A DNA stretch of 64,000 nt from Sphingomonas sp. HF-S4 (GCF_032911445.1 NZ_JAWJEJ010000001.1:2852001-2916000); one strand, 5' to 3'; shown: positions 9,764 through 22,921, counted from the stretch's first letter. The notes: a model not told the origin generated them from the letters alone. Made by a program: numbers and translations.

Positions 9764-9792
9764 TTGACGAACGCCGCCAGCCTACGCATATC
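9764..9792 (+). promoter_or_regulatory. Probable housekeeping promoter of groESL
   Basis: A -35 box TTGACG (9764-9769) and a -10-like CATATC (9787-9792) are separated by exactly 17 bp. The expected start point, near 9800, falls on the first bases of the CIRCE operator, which is where HrcA is known to block transcription. The -10 is a weak match. Confidence 0.55.
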
Positions 9793-9800
9793 TCCATTCG

Positions 9801-9827
9801 CTAGCACTCGGGGGGACTGAGTGCTAA
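9801..9827. promoter_or_regulatory. CIRCE operator (HrcA binding site)
   Basis: CTAGCACTC (9801-9809), a 9-bp spacer and GAGTGCTAA (9819-9827) match the CIRCE consensus TTAGCACTC-N9-GAGTGCTAA with one change in the first base. It lies 31 bp upstream of the groES start. HrcA bound here represses groESL until heat or misfolded protein titrates GroEL; the hrcA gene is in this window at 28151-29194. Confidence 0.96.
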
Positions 9828-9858
9828 AGGCGTTCAATCAATTAGAGGATCATCCGCA

Positions 9859-10146
9859 ATGAGCTTTCGTCCGTTGCATGACCGCGTGCTCGTCCGTCGT
9901 GTCGAAGCCGAGGAAAAGACCGCAGGCGGGATCATCATCCCCGACACCGCCAAGGAAAAGCCGCAGGAAGGCGAAGTCGTCGCTGTTGGCACCGGCACCA
10001 AGTCCGAGGACGGCAAGGTGACCCCGCTCGACGTCAAGGCTGGCGACCGCATCCTGTTCGGCAAGTGGTCGGGCACCGAGGTCAAGGTCAATGGCGAAGA
10101 CCTGCTGATCATGAAGGAATCCGACATCCTCGGGATCGTCGGCTAA
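9859..10146 (+). CDS. groES: Co-chaperonin GroES
   Basis: 95 residues, usual length. GroES is the heptameric lid that closes the GroEL chamber. The family signature [23 protein letters not shown] opens the protein, followed by the mobile loop region [20 protein letters not shown] and the C-terminal [17 protein letters not shown]. An AGAGGA ribosome binding site precedes the ATG. It is the first gene of the CIRCE-controlled groESL operon, 97 bp before groEL. The gap between them holds two copies of GCAATTTTCGAA but no clear terminator. Confidence 0.99.
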   Translation: MSFRPLHDRVLVRRVEAEEKTAGGIIIPDTAKEKPQEGEVVAVGTGTKSEDGKVTPLDVKAGDRILFGKWSGTEVKVNGEDLLIMKESDILGIVG

Positions 10147-10183
10147 GCAATTTTCGAACAATCTCCCGCAATTTTCGAAATGA

Positions 10184-11887
<1,704 letters not shown>

Positions 11888-11911
11888 GTCCTTACGCTCG
11901 TTGACCAATGC

Positions 11912-11943
11912 GAAGGGCCGGGGAAACCCGGCCCTTCTGCTTT
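11912..11943 (+). terminator. Rho-independent terminator of groESL
   Basis: A perfect 11-bp stem, GAAGGGCCGGG / CCCGGCCCTTC (11912-11922 and 11927-11937), closes a GAAA tetraloop, 24 bp after the groEL stop. It is followed by TGCTTTC rather than a long T run, which is common in high-GC genomes. Confidence 0.85.
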
Positions 11944-12037
11944 CGGAGTGATTTTTACGACGAACCCGGCACACAGGTCTTGACCCGCGCGGACCTATTC
12001 GGAAAATCGTTTCGAATAATCGCAACAGGGGGCGTAG

Positions 12038-12250
12038 GTGTTCAATTGGATTGCCGGGCGGTCGCGATGCTTCGGCGGCAAGCATGAGCGTTCGGAAAAG
12101 CATATCGCCCGCGCCGGCGACGACGAGCCCTTCGTCAGCAAATGCCGCTTCTGCGGCACACCCATGCGCCGCCGCGCCAAGCGCGACTGGATCGTGATCT
12201 CGCGCGCCGAATATCGCTCGGCGCGCGATGGCGGTGTATTGGCCGGCTAA
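12038..12250 (+). CDS. Small hypothetical protein with a CxxC motif
   Basis: 70 residues from a GTG start. The protein is basic, with VSKCRFCGTPMRRRAKRDWIVISRAEY in its second half (shown in pieces: KCRFCGTPM, then RDWIVISRAEY). One CxxC plus an isolated Cys12 and several His residues could hold a zinc ion, but a second CxxC is absent. It stands alone between groEL and the M3 peptidase. No function can be assigned; coding status is supported mainly by the motif and the compact, in-register layout. Confidence 0.55.
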   Translation: MFNWIAGRSRCFGGKHERSEKHIARAGDDEPFVSKCRFCGTPMRRRAKRDWIVISRAEYRSARDGGVLAG

Positions 12251-12347
12251 GGCAGAAAGCGCTTTCCTCGGGCGGCAAAGCGCGACAGACTGACGGCTTC
12301 CAAACCTTGCGCCGTGCCTACCGGCGCCCTCTCCGGGGAAGCCTCAG

Positions 12348-14207
12348 ATGACCGAACTCTCCCGCCGCGAAGCGCTGGCTGCAGGTGCGCTCGCAAGCCT
12401 CGCCACCGCCCTCCCGGCCTGGGCACAGGTTGCCAAGCCGGCCGGTGCCGCGTGGGATCTGACCGAACTCTATCCCGACGAAGCCGCCTGGGATGCGGCG
12501 CGCAAGGGCGCGCTCGCGGCGCTTCCCGGCATCGCCAAGTACAAGGGTCGTCTCGGCGAGAGCGCACAGGTGCTGGCCGAGGCGCTCGTCCTCCAGTCCG
12601 ACATTGGCCGGACGATCGCTCGCGTCTACACCTATGTCAGCCTGAAGGGCGACGAGGATGTCCGCGTCGCCGCGTGGCAGGAGAAGCAGGCGCAGGCGAT
12701 CGACCTCTACACCGCGTTCGGCGAGGCGACCGCGTGGTTCGCGCCCGAGATCCTCACCGTTGGCAAGTCCAAGGTCGATGGCTTCATCGCCGCCAATTCG
12801 GCGCTCCAGTCGCGCTTCGACTTCTACCTCGCCAACATCGTCCGCCAGGCCGAGCACACGCTGTCTCCCGAAGGCGAGGCGCTGCTCGCCGGTGCCGGCG
12901 CGCCGCTCCAGGCACCGGGCGACATTTCCGGGCAGCTGCGCTCGTCGGACATCCCCTGGCCAACGATCAAGCTTTCGGACGGCAATCAGGTGCGGCTCGA
13001 CAGCCAGGGCTATACGCTCAACCGCGATGCCCCCAACCGCACTGACCGCAAGGCGGTATTCGACGCGTTCTGGGAAGCGCACGGCAAGTTCCAGAACTCG
13101 TTCGGCGCGACCTACAACGCCAAGGTCAAGAGCGATATCTTCTATGCCAAGGCCCGGAAATACCCGACTTCGCTGGCCAGTGCGCTTTCGGGCAGCAACG
13201 TGCCCGAGGCGGTCTATCGCACGCTGGTCGCCGAGACCAACAAGGGGCTGCCCCAGCTCCACCGCTATTTCGAGCTGCGCCGGCGGATGCTCAAGCTTCC
13301 CGACATCGGCTATTGGGACATCTATCCGCCGCTCGTCTCGCTCGATCGGCCGTTCAGCCTCGATCAGATGCGCACGCTGACGCTCGAGGCGGTCAAGCCG
13401 CTTGGCACCGACTATCAGGCGCGCCTCGCCAAGGCGACCGCGGCCAAGTGGATGGATCCCTGGCCACGCGAGGGCAAGCGACCGGGCGCATACATGAATC
13501 CCGGCGCGTTCGACGTGCACCCTTATCTGCTGCTCAACCTCAGCGAGAAATATGACGGCCTCAGCACCTATGCGCACGAATGGGGCCACGCGCTCCACTC
13601 GCTGCTCGCCAACGCCGCGCAGCCTTATGACAAGGCCGATTATCCCATCTTCCTCGCCGAGATCGCCTCGACGCTCAACGAGCAGTTGCTCGTCGCACAC
13701 ATGCTCAAGGGCGCGAAAACCAAGGAGGAGAAGCTCTTCTATCTCGGCCAGCAGATGGAGAATTTCCGCGGCACCTTCTTCCGCCAGACGATGTTCGCCG
13801 AGTTCGAGCTCAAGGCCCACGACCTTGCCGAGGCCGGCGAGGGCCTGTCGGGGCGCAGGTTCACCGATGTCTATTCGAACCTGCTGAAGCGCTATCACGG
13901 CCCCAACATGAAGCTCGAAGCGGCTTATGCGAACGAGTGGGCGTTCATCCCGCACTTCTATAACAGCTTCTACGTCTATCAGTACGCCACATGCATCGCC
14001 GCGGCGACCTACTTCACCCAAGCGATCCTCAAGGGCGGGCCGAAGGAGCGCGACAATTACCTGTCGGTGCTCAAGGCCGGCGGCTCGGACTATCCGGTCG
14101 ATATCCTCAAGCGCGCCGGTCTCGATATGGCCTCGCCCGCGCCCTACCAGGCGCTGGTCGCGAGCTTCAAGGACACGCTCGACCAAGCCGAGGCATTGCT
14201 GGGCTGA
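12348..14207 (+). CDS. pepF: Exported M3 family oligoendopeptidase F
   Basis: 619 residues. The N-terminus MTELSRREALAAGALASLATALPAWA is a twin-arginine type signal (SRREAL) with an Ala-x-Ala cleavage site near residue 26, so the enzyme probably works in the periplasm. The zinc site is HEWGH in YAHEWGHALHSLL (about residue 410), with the downstream Glu in FLAEIASTLNEQLL, as in PepF/M3B oligopeptidases that cleave short peptides. Length fits the family. It stands alone; no operon partner is evident. Confidence 0.93.
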   Translation: MTELSRREALAAGALASLATALPAWAQVAKPAGAAWDLTELYPDEAAWDAARKGALAALPGIAKYKGRLGESAQVLAEALVLQSDIGRTIARVYTYVSLKGDEDVRVAAWQEKQAQAIDLYTAFGEATAWFAPEILTVGKSKVDGFIAANSALQSRFDFYLANIVRQAEHTLSPEGEALLAGAGAPLQAPGDISGQLRSSDIPWPTIKLSDGNQVRLDSQGYTLNRDAPNRTDRKAVFDAFWEAHGKFQNSFGATYNAKVKSDIFYAKARKYPTSLASALSGSNVPEAVYRTLVAETNKGLPQLHRYFELRRRMLKLPDIGYWDIYPPLVSLDRPFSLDQMRTLTLEAVKPLGTDYQARLAKATAAKWMDPWPREGKRPGAYMNPGAFDVHPYLLLNLSEKYDGLSTYAHEWGHALHSLLANAAQPYDKADYPIFLAEIASTLNEQLLVAHMLKGAKTKEEKLFYLGQQMENFRGTFFRQTMFAEFELKAHDLAEAGEGLSGRRFTDVYSNLLKRYHGPNMKLEAAYANEWAFIPHFYNSFYVYQYATCIAAATYFTQAILKGGPKERDNYLSVLKAGGSDYPVDILKRAGLDMASPAPYQALVASFKDTLDQAEALLG

Positions 14208-14240
14208 TCGACGCGACGGGCGCGGTCATCGCCGCGCCCG

Positions 14241-15299
14241 TCAGTCCTTCTTCATCGCCTCGATGATCTTCTTGATGTCCTGGCTGCGTCCGCGCGGGAG
14301 CACCAGGATGTCGTCGCCCGACGCCACCACGATCAGGTCGTGCACCCCAACCAAGGCAACCCGCTTGCCCGGCTCGCTGCGCACCAGGCAATTCTCCGCC
14401 TCGATCGCGACGACGTCGCCGCGACAGACATTGCCGTGGATGTCGCATTCGCTGATCGCGTGGAGCGCGTCCCAGCTGCCGACGTCGCTCCAGCCCATCG
14501 CCACGGGCACCACCGCGACGCGCGGCGCCTTCTCCATCACCGCATAGTCGATCGAATTGGCCGGCGACGCGGCGAATTCCTCGGCATCGGGATAGATCCG
14601 CGCGCCCTCGCGCCGCGCCTTGTCCATCGAAAGCTGCGCCGCCACCAGCATCTCGGGTGCATAGACGCTGAGCGCACCCAGATACATGTCGGCGCGGAAC
14701 AGGAAGATGCCGCCGTTCCACGCATGGTCGCCCGACGCGAGCATCGCCTCGGCCTTGTCGCGCGGCGGCTTCTCGACGAATTTCTCAACGCGGTGGACGC
14801 CCTCGGTCAGCTTGTCGCCCACCTGGATCCAGCCATAGCCGGTCTCGGGCGCGTCGGGTGCGATCCCGAAGGTCGCCAGCCAGCCTTCCTGCACCAGCGG
14901 CAGCGCCGCCTGGATCGCGGCGTGAAACGCATCGACATCGGCGATGACATGATCGGACGGCATCACCAGGATCGGATCGCTGCCGCCCCCCGCCGCGATC
15001 GCTGCCAGCGCGATCGCCGGCGCAGTGTTGCGCCCCATCGGCTCGAGGATCAGCGCCTGGGCGAAGGATTCGACCCCGGCGAGCTGCTCCTCGACCTGGC
15101 CGGCATGGAAGGCATTTGCCACCACGATCGGCTTGGCGAACTGCGCGCCCGCGGTGCGGCGCGCCGTGAGCTGGAGCATCGTTTCCTCGGCAGTCAGCGC
15201 AAGCAGTTGCTTGGGCTGCTCGGGGCGCGATAGCGGCCAAAGCCGAGTCCCCGATCCTCCCGAAAGGATGACCGGAATGATCGGCTTTGCGTCCGGCAT
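14241..15299 (-). CDS. manC: Mannose-1-phosphate guanylyltransferase
   Basis: 352 residues. It makes GDP-mannose from mannose-1-phosphate and GTP for polysaccharide synthesis. The nucleotidyltransferase signature is LSGGSGTRLWPLSRPEQPKQ at residues 12-32, followed by VMPSDHVIAD, VEKFVEKPPRDKAE and WNGGIFLFRADMYL. The phosphomannose isomerase domain of the bifunctional AlgA-type enzymes is absent, so this is the single-function form. It diverges from the exopolysaccharide sugar transferase gene, which supports a role in the same pathway. Confidence 0.93.
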   Translation of the reverse strand: MPDAKPIIPVILSGGSGTRLWPLSRPEQPKQLLALTAEETMLQLTARRTAGAQFAKPIVVANAFHAGQVEEQLAGVESFAQALILEPMGRNTAPAIALAAIAAGGGSDPILVMPSDHVIADVDAFHAAIQAALPLVQEGWLATFGIAPDAPETGYGWIQVGDKLTEGVHRVEKFVEKPPRDKAEAMLASGDHAWNGGIFLFRADMYLGALSVYAPEMLVAAQLSMDKARREGARIYPDAEEFAASPANSIDYAVMEKAPRVAVVPVAMGWSDVGSWDALHAISECDIHGNVCRGDVVAIEAENCLVRSEPGKRVALVGVHDLIVVASGDDILVLPRGRSQDIKKIIEAMKKD

Positions 15300-15463
15300 G
15301 GCGAATGGCTCCCTGATTTGGCTGTAGATATAGGTATTTGCCCCGCGCGGTTAAACGATGTGCCGTCGAAACGGTTTCGCGCGATTCACAGTTTTGGCCG
15401 CCGCGCTCCAATCCAGTGCCGATGTCGGATTTGTTTACACTTAGTCGATAGGGATCATACACC

Positions 15464-16852
15464 ATGATCCGCCTGTTCAAGCATTACGTGCCGAATGCCG
15501 TGCTGCTGCTCGGCTTGCTGGACATCGTCCTGCTGGTCGCGGCAGGCGAGCTCGGCTGGCTGGTGCGCGCGCACCAGGTCGGCATGGGCCCCAGCGCGAT
15601 GGCCGATCGCATCCCGCAACTGCTGAGCTTCGCAGCCTTCATCGAAATCGCGATGATCGCGGTCGGCGTCTACGGCGCCGATGCGCTCCAGTCGCTGCGC
15701 TACGCCACGGCGCGACTGATCGTTGCGGTCTCGCTCGGCGTGCTCGGGCTGAGCATGCTCTATTTCCTGATCCCCCAGATCAGCTTCTGGCGCTCGAACC
15801 TGCTCTACGCGATGGGCGTCTCGGTCGTTCTACTGATCTTCCTGCGTATCCTGCTCGGCAAGGCGCTGGGCAGCCAGGCGTTCAAGCGCCGCATCGTTGT
15901 GCTTGGCGCCGGCCCGCGCGCGGCGCGGCTCAAGGTTCTTTCCAAGGCCCCGGGCGCCGGCTTCGCGGTGGTTGGCTATGTCTCGATGAACGAGGCAAAT
16001 CGCGTGATCCCCGAAGCGATCGCGCGCGACGCCATCTACAACCTTGCCGATCACGTCGTGCTCCTCAACGCCAGCGAAGTCGTGCTTGCGCTCGAGGAGC
16101 GCCGCAACGCGCTGCCGCTCAAGGACCTGCTGCGGGTCAAGACCACCGGCGTCCACGTCAACGAGATCTCGACCTTCCTCGAACGCGAGACCGGTCGCGT
16201 CGATCTCGACAGCGTCAATCCGAGCTGGCTGATCTTCTCCGACGGCTTCTCGTCCGGCCGGATGGTGTCGAGCGCGTTCAAGCGGCTGTTCGACATCGCG
16301 GCCAGCCTGCTCCTGCTCGTGCTGACGCTCCCGCTCGTGCTGGTCACCGCGGTCGCAATCAAGTTGGAGAGCAAGGGCCCGGCCTTTTATCGCCAGCGCC
16401 GCGTGGGGCTCTACGGCGTCGGCTTCGACGTCATCAAGCTGCGCTCGATGCGCCAGGATGCCGAGGCCGGCGGCCAGGCGATCTGGGCCGAGAAGGACGA
16501 TCCGCGGATCACCCGCATCGGCCGGATCATCCGCAAGATCCGCGTCGACGAGCTGCCGCAATGCTGGAGCGTGCTCAAGGGCGAGATGAGCTTTGTCGGC
16601 CCGCGCCCCGAGCGTCCCCAGTTCGTCGAGGATCTCGAGCAGAAGCTGCCTTATTATGCCGAACGCCACATGGTGAAGCCGGGCATCACCGGCTGGGCGC
16701 AGATCAACTATCCCTATGGCGCCTCGATCGAGGACAGCCGCCAGAAGCTCGAATACGACCTGTTCTACGCCAAGAACTATTCGCCTTTCCTAGACCTGCT
16801 GATCCTGCTCCAGACGATCCGCGTGGTGCTCTTCCCAGACGGCGCGCGTTGA
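15464..16852 (+). CDS. Polyprenyl-phosphate sugar transferase, PEP-CTERM associated (EpsB type)
   Basis: 462 residues. It is an initiating glycosyl-1-phosphate transferase of exopolysaccharide synthesis, loading the first sugar onto undecaprenyl phosphate in the inner membrane. Four hydrophobic segments occupy residues 10-125, a nucleotide-binding-like domain follows (RRIVVLGAGPRAARL), and from about residue 268 the bacterial sugar transferase domain FKRLFDIAASLLLLVLTLPL, YRQRRVGLYG, IKLRSM, DELPQCWSVLKGEMSFVGPRPERP. The long N-terminal form starting MIRLFKHYVPNAV is the one found beside PrsK/PrsR. Its stop overlaps the prsK start (TGATG). Confidence 0.92.
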   Translation: MIRLFKHYVPNAVLLLGLLDIVLLVAAGELGWLVRAHQVGMGPSAMADRIPQLLSFAAFIEIAMIAVGVYGADALQSLRYATARLIVAVSLGVLGLSMLYFLIPQISFWRSNLLYAMGVSVVLLIFLRILLGKALGSQAFKRRIVVLGAGPRAARLKVLSKAPGAGFAVVGYVSMNEANRVIPEAIARDAIYNLADHVVLLNASEVVLALEERRNALPLKDLLRVKTTGVHVNEISTFLERETGRVDLDSVNPSWLIFSDGFSSGRMVSSAFKRLFDIAASLLLLVLTLPLVLVTAVAIKLESKGPAFYRQRRVGLYGVGFDVIKLRSMRQDAEAGGQAIWAEKDDPRITRIGRIIRKIRVDELPQCWSVLKGEMSFVGPRPERPQFVEDLEQKLPYYAERHMVKPGITGWAQINYPYGASIEDSRQKLEYDLFYAKNYSPFLDLLILLQTIRVVLFPDGAR

Positions 16853-18905
16853 TGACGGTGACGCTGATCCTGTGGAGCCACGCGCTTGCCGCCTTGCTGT
16901 TCGGCGGGCTCACCTTGTGGACGATCCGCGCGAACGCGATCGGACTGCCGCGTCGCCCGCTGGCGCTGGCGCTCGGACTGACTGCACTCTGGGCACTCGC
17001 GATCGCCGGGATCGGCGGCGGCGAGATGGTCACACGGATCGTCGAGACGCTGCGCAACCTCGCCTGGCTCGGCTTCATGATCACGCTCCACCGGCGCGAT
17101 GCCAATGATCGGCCGCCGCTCGCGCTGGGGACGGTCTACGGCGTAGTCGCGCTGGTTAGCCTCGCCGCGCTCATACTTCACATCACCGCCAACTCCGCTG
17201 CGCCCGGCGCCGCGGAGCCTGTCGAAAGCGCGGTACTGCTGCTGCGCATGCTTGCCGCGGTCGCCGCGCTCGTGCTGATGCAAGCGTTGTATTCGGCGCT
17301 CAATCCGGCGGCCGGCGGCGGCCTCCGATGGATTGTCGCGGCGCTGGCCGGACTGTGGATCGCCGAGTTCGCGCTGTACTGTACCGAATATCTCGCCACC
17401 CAGCCCCATCCCCAGTCGGTGGCGGCGCGAGGCGTCGCGATGATCGCGGTCGCGCTGGCGATGGTCACCGCGCTACAGCGCAAGGGCGAGCTCAGCGTCC
17501 AGGTCTCGCGCACAGTCGCCTATCAATCGCTGTCGCTCGTCGCGATCGGCGCCTATTTCGCGCTGCTCGCGCTCGCCACCAGCGCGATCGCGACGATCGG
17601 CGGCGAAAATGCGCGGGTGTTCCAGACCGCCTTCGTGCTCGGCTCGACAGCGGCGATCCTCACGCTCGTCTCGAACGGCTGGCTACGCGCCTGGGCCAAG
17701 GTCAAGCTCGCCAAGCACCTCTTCCGCCACCGCTATGATTATCGTGCCGAATGGATGCGCTTTACCGAGACGCTGGGCGCGCCCGAGGGCGCCGCGCCGC
17801 TCGACGAACGCATCGTCAAGGCGATCGCCGACCTGACGGATTCGCCTGCCGGCCTGTTGCTGGCGCCCGACGGCGCCGGCTTCGAACCCGGGGCGAGCTG
17901 GAATTGGGATCGCGGGCTGTTGCCGGTCGCCGACGATGCGCCGCTTGCCGCGCATCTCGCCGCGACCGGGCGGATCATCGAGCTCGATCAGGTGCGGCGC
18001 GATCCCGCCTGCCCCGATGCCGCACCGGTGCCGCGCTGGATGCTCGACAGCGCCGACGCCTGGGTGCTCGTGCCGCTGCCCCATATGGGCACCCTGGCCG
18101 GGGCGATCCTGCTCGCGCGCCCGCCGTTCGACCGTGCGCTCGACTGGGAGGATTTCGACCTGCTCAAGGTCGCCGGGCGCCAGGTCGCGAGCTACCTCGC
18201 CGAGGCCCGCGCACAAGCAGCGCTCGCCGAGTCGCAGCGCTTCGACGAGTTCAACCGCCGCTTCGCGTTCATCCTGCACGACATCAAGAATTTGGTCAGC
18301 CAGCTCACCCTCACCGCGCGCAACGCCGAGCGGCATGCCGACAAGCCCGAATTCCGGGCGGACATGGTGGCGACGCTCAAGGAATCGGCGGAGCGGATGA
18401 ACGCGCTGCTCGCGCGGCTTTCGCAGCATCATCGCGCCCGGCGCGAGGCGCCGCGGGCGGTGGATGTTCGGTATCTGGTTCGGGGTGTCGCTAGCGAAAA
18501 GGGGCGGTTGCACCCCGTCACGGTCTCGGGCGCGGAGGCGGTGATCGCGCTGGCCGATCCGGCGGGGCTCGAGCAGTTGCTGGGGCATCTGGTGCAGAAT
18601 GCCGTGGATGCGAGCGCCGAAAATGCGCCGGTTTCGATCGTTCTGGGCTCGGATGGGCACGAAATCAGCGTGGATGTGGTCGATTCGGGCTGCGGCATGT
18701 CGCCCGCCTTCGTGCGGGACAAGCTGTTCAAGCCCTTCGTCTCGTCCAAGCCTGGCGGGTTCGGGATCGGCGCGTTCGAGGCGCGCCAGCTCGTCCAGGC
18801 GATGGACGGGCGCATCGAAGTCACCTCGCGCGAGGGCCAGGGCACTCGCTTCCGCGTGATCCTCAAGGCCGCCCACACCGCCGACCTGCCCGAAGAACGC
18901 GCCGC

Positions 18906-18909
<4 letters not shown>
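16852..18909 (+). CDS. prsK: PEP-CTERM/XrtA system sensor histidine kinase PrsK
   Basis: 685 residues from the ATG at 16852, one base inside the upstream stop; the longer upstream frame is antisense-like and rejected. Eight or so membrane segments fill residues 1-290, then a GAF-like domain (about 330-480), then the kinase: H-box FILHDIKNLVSQLTL, N-box LVQNAVDASAEN, and G-boxes DSGCGMSP and KPGGFGIGAFEARQLVQAM. This is the layout of PrsK, the sensor partner of PrsR in exopolysaccharide/exosortase loci. The stop overlaps prsR by 4 bp (ATGA). Confidence 0.92.
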
Positions 18910-20244
<1,335 letters not shown>

Positions 20245-20261
<17 letters not shown>

Positions 20262-22326
20262 GCGCTCCCGCACTGCCCGGCGCACGCCCGGCCTCCGCCG
20301 CCTCCTCGTGATCGGCGGGGCGCTCGCCGCGTTCGCGCTGGTACTGGCGGCATGGTTCAGCCTGTCGCCGGCCGGACCCGCCGCGAGCAATCCGCGCGAG
20401 GCACTCGAGCGCAGCGGCAAGCTGCTCGATGCAGGCAATGCCACCGCCGCGCGCGAGGCCGCACTGGCCGCGGTGCGCGGCGACCCCGGAAACGCGCAGG
20501 CGCATATGACGCTCGCCAAGGCGATGCTCGCGCTCGACGACGGTGTCGGCGCCGAGGCCGAACTCAAGCGCGCGGTCGAGGCGGGGTATAAACCCGCGCA
20601 GGTCGCGCATTTGCGTGCGCACGCACTTCTGCTCCAGGGCCAGGAAGAAAAGGCGATCGCCGAGGCGGGCAAGGCCGCGCCGGAGAACCGAGTCTATGCG
20701 CTGCGCATCCGTGCGCGCGCGCTCGCCGCGCTGGGCAAGCTGCCCGAGGCGTTCGCCGCGATCGACGAGGCCGCGCGCGCCGCGCCGCGCGACGCCGCGG
20801 TGCAGGTCGATCTCGGCCGGATCCGGCTCAGCGCCGGCGACGTGCTCGGCGGCATCCGCGCGTCCGAGGCGGCGGTCCAGCTGGACGGCGGCAGCTTCGA
20901 CGCGCTGATGCTGCGCGGCGAGATGGTGCGCAGCCAGTTCGGGCTGGTCGCGGCGCTGCCCTGGTTCGAGGCGGCGCTCAAGCACGACCCCGCCGACCAT
21001 GACGCGCTGATCGAATATGCCGCGACTTTGGGCGATGCGGGACGCACGCGCGATTCGCTCGCGGCGACGAGGCGCGCGCTCGCGGTGCGGCCGGGCAGCC
21101 CGCAGGCGCTGTACCTCCAGGCCGTGATCGCCGCGCGCGCCGGCAATGGCGACCTGGCACGTACACTGATCGAGCGCACCGGCGGCGGGCTGGCGCAGAT
21201 TCCGGCGGCGCTGCTGCTCGGCGGCGCGCTCGACATCGAGGCGGCCGATTACGAGCAGGCGATGGAGAAATTGAAGCCCCTCGTCGCCAACCAGCCGATG
21301 AACATCCAGGCGCGGAAACTGCTCGCGGTCGCGCTGCTGCGCACCGACAGCGCGCGCAACGCGATCGACCTGCTGCGCCCGGTGATCGCGCGCGGCGATG
21401 CCGACAGCTATGCGCTGACCTTGGCCGCGCGCGGGTTCGAGCGGATCGGCGACCGCGCGTCGGCCGCCTCGCTGCTCGATCGCGCCGCCTGGCCCGAACG
21501 CGGCGACGGCGGCGTGTTCGCCGCCGACGACAGCGCCGGCGTGGTCGCAGCCGATGCCGCGCAGCGCGCCGACGATCCCGTCGCGCAGATCCCGCTGATC
21601 CGCGCGCTGATCGGCAAGGGCGACAAGCCCACCGCGCTTGCCAAGGCGCAGGCCATCGCGGCGCGCCATCCCGGCGTCCCCGCGGCGCATCTGCTGGTCG
21701 GCGACGCGCTGATGCTGATGAACCGCCCGGCCGACGCGGTGCGATCCTATCGCAGCGCCGCCGACCTCCGCTTCGACGAGTCCACCATGCTGCGGCTGGT
21801 CGAATCGATGGCCCAGGCCGGCCAGCGCGCCGAGGCGGCCAATGTGCTTGCGCTGTTCCTGTCGCAGAACCCGGTCAACGCCGCGGCGCTGCGGCTCTCG
21901 GGGACGTGGCAGCTCGCCGCGGGCGACTATGACGCGGCGATCGACAGTTTCGAGCTGCTGCGTGCGCGGATCGGCGACGGCGATGCGGCGCTCAACGCCG
22001 CGCTGGCATCGGCCTATGGCGGCGCCGAGGAAGTGGACGCGGCGGCGGATTTCGGCGAGGCGGCCTATGCGCTCGCCCCGGCCAATCCGGTAGCCGCCGA
22101 CGCCTATGGCTGGGCGCTGTACCGCAAGGGCGACGCGCAGGCCGCGGTCGAGCTGCTCCAAAAGGCAGTGGTGCTGGCACCAGGGCATTCCGGGCTGCGC
22201 TGGCATTTGGCGCAGGTCTATGCCGATCTCGGCCGCAAGCCCGAGGCACGCGCGCAAGCACAGGCGGCGCTGGTCGACCCGCGCTTTGTCGAGCGCGCCG
22301 CGGCGACGGCGATGGCGCGGTCGTGA
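20245..22326 (+). CDS. prsT: PrsT-like TPR repeat protein of the exopolysaccharide locus
   Basis: 693 residues. After a basic start and one membrane segment (residues 22-45, LLVIGGALAAFALVLAAWF), nearly the whole protein is tetratricopeptide-like helices, with repeats visible around AAREAALAAVRGDPGNAQAH, FDALMLRGEMVRSQF and NPVAADAYGWALYRKGDAQ. The position directly after prsK-prsR and the overlap with prsR point to PrsT, although it is shorter than the roughly 900-residue proteins usually so named and has no lipobox Cys. Likely a periplasm-facing scaffold for polymer assembly or export. Confidence 0.75.
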
Positions 22327-22359
22327 ACCCAACGCATTGATACAAGGCGAGTCAGCGAG

Positions 22360-22737
22360 ATGGGAATTGAACCGAGTCTGGCCGCGCTGATCGCGCTATC
22401 GGGACTTCAGCAGGCACCGGCCCCGCAGGCCCAGGTCCAGCTCGACCCACAGATCATCGCGCAGGCCGCAGACCGCTGCATGGCAACGCACGCCGTGCGA
22501 TCCAGCAGAACCAGCACCGACGACGAAGCGATCTATGCCCAGGCGCGCCTGTCCTGTGCCCCGCTCAACGACCAATTGGCCATCGCGCTTCGGGCCCGGC
22601 TCGCCCCGGCGCAGGCAGCCGAAGCCCTGCGCACCCTAGATGCGCAGGCCAAGCCGAATTTCATGGCAATGATCGCCCGGATCCGGAGCGACCGCGCCCG
22701 GCACGACGCTGGCACCGCAGGTATCCCCGCGAAATAA
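22360..22737 (+). CDS. Hypothetical protein, possibly exported
   Basis: 125 residues. A short hydrophobic start (SLAALIALSGLQQAPAPQA) could be a weak signal peptide, followed by an Ala/Gln-rich linker and a helical remainder with two conserved-looking Cys residues (AADRCMATH and ARLSCAPLND) that could form a disulfide. It lies 33 bp after prsT and may be the last gene of that transcript. I do not recognise the family. Confidence 0.55.
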   Translation: MGIEPSLAALIALSGLQQAPAPQAQVQLDPQIIAQAADRCMATHAVRSSRTSTDDEAIYAQARLSCAPLNDQLAIALRARLAPAQAAEALRTLDAQAKPNFMAMIARIRSDRARHDAGTAGIPAK

Positions 22738-22804
22738 GTGGCAGCGGCGATGGCGCGGCGTGACCTGCGCCGGTGACGCGCGCAGCCAGCCAATCCCAGC
22801 TCCG

Positions 22805-22921
22805 ACTAAGCCTCTGCTTCGCAGAGACTAGGTCTGCGCAACCATCATCGGGTGAACAGCGCCCCGCGCTGTTCAGGCCCTGCCGGGGGCATGGCCGACC
22901 CGATGATCCCCTTCGGGGGCG
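22805..22921. other. Cluster of inverted repeats, possible structured RNA
   Basis: The gap between two convergent genes holds several nested stems. ATCATCGGGT (22844-22853) pairs with ACCCGATGAT (22898-22907); inside them is a perfect 9-bp hairpin GAACAGCGC-CCC-GCGCTGTTC (22854-22874) and a second short stem-loop (22876-22896). To the left is CTCTGC-TTC-GCAGAG within a longer imperfect stem (22806-22831), and to the right CCCC-TTC-GGGG. The first three together would fold as a three-way junction on either strand. No open frame fits here. Confidence 0.5.

Noticed and set aside
11995..12180. 61-residue leftward frame opposite the small CxxC protein
   Set aside because: It lacks motifs and a ribosome binding site, whereas the rightward frame has a coherent CxxC-containing product.
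15300..15463. Possible sigma-54 promoter between manC and the sugar transferase gene
   Set aside because: I looked for GG-N10-GC spacing (TGGCAC-N5-TTGC) on both strands because PrsR is a sigma-54 activator. Only poor partial matches were seen, so none is listed.
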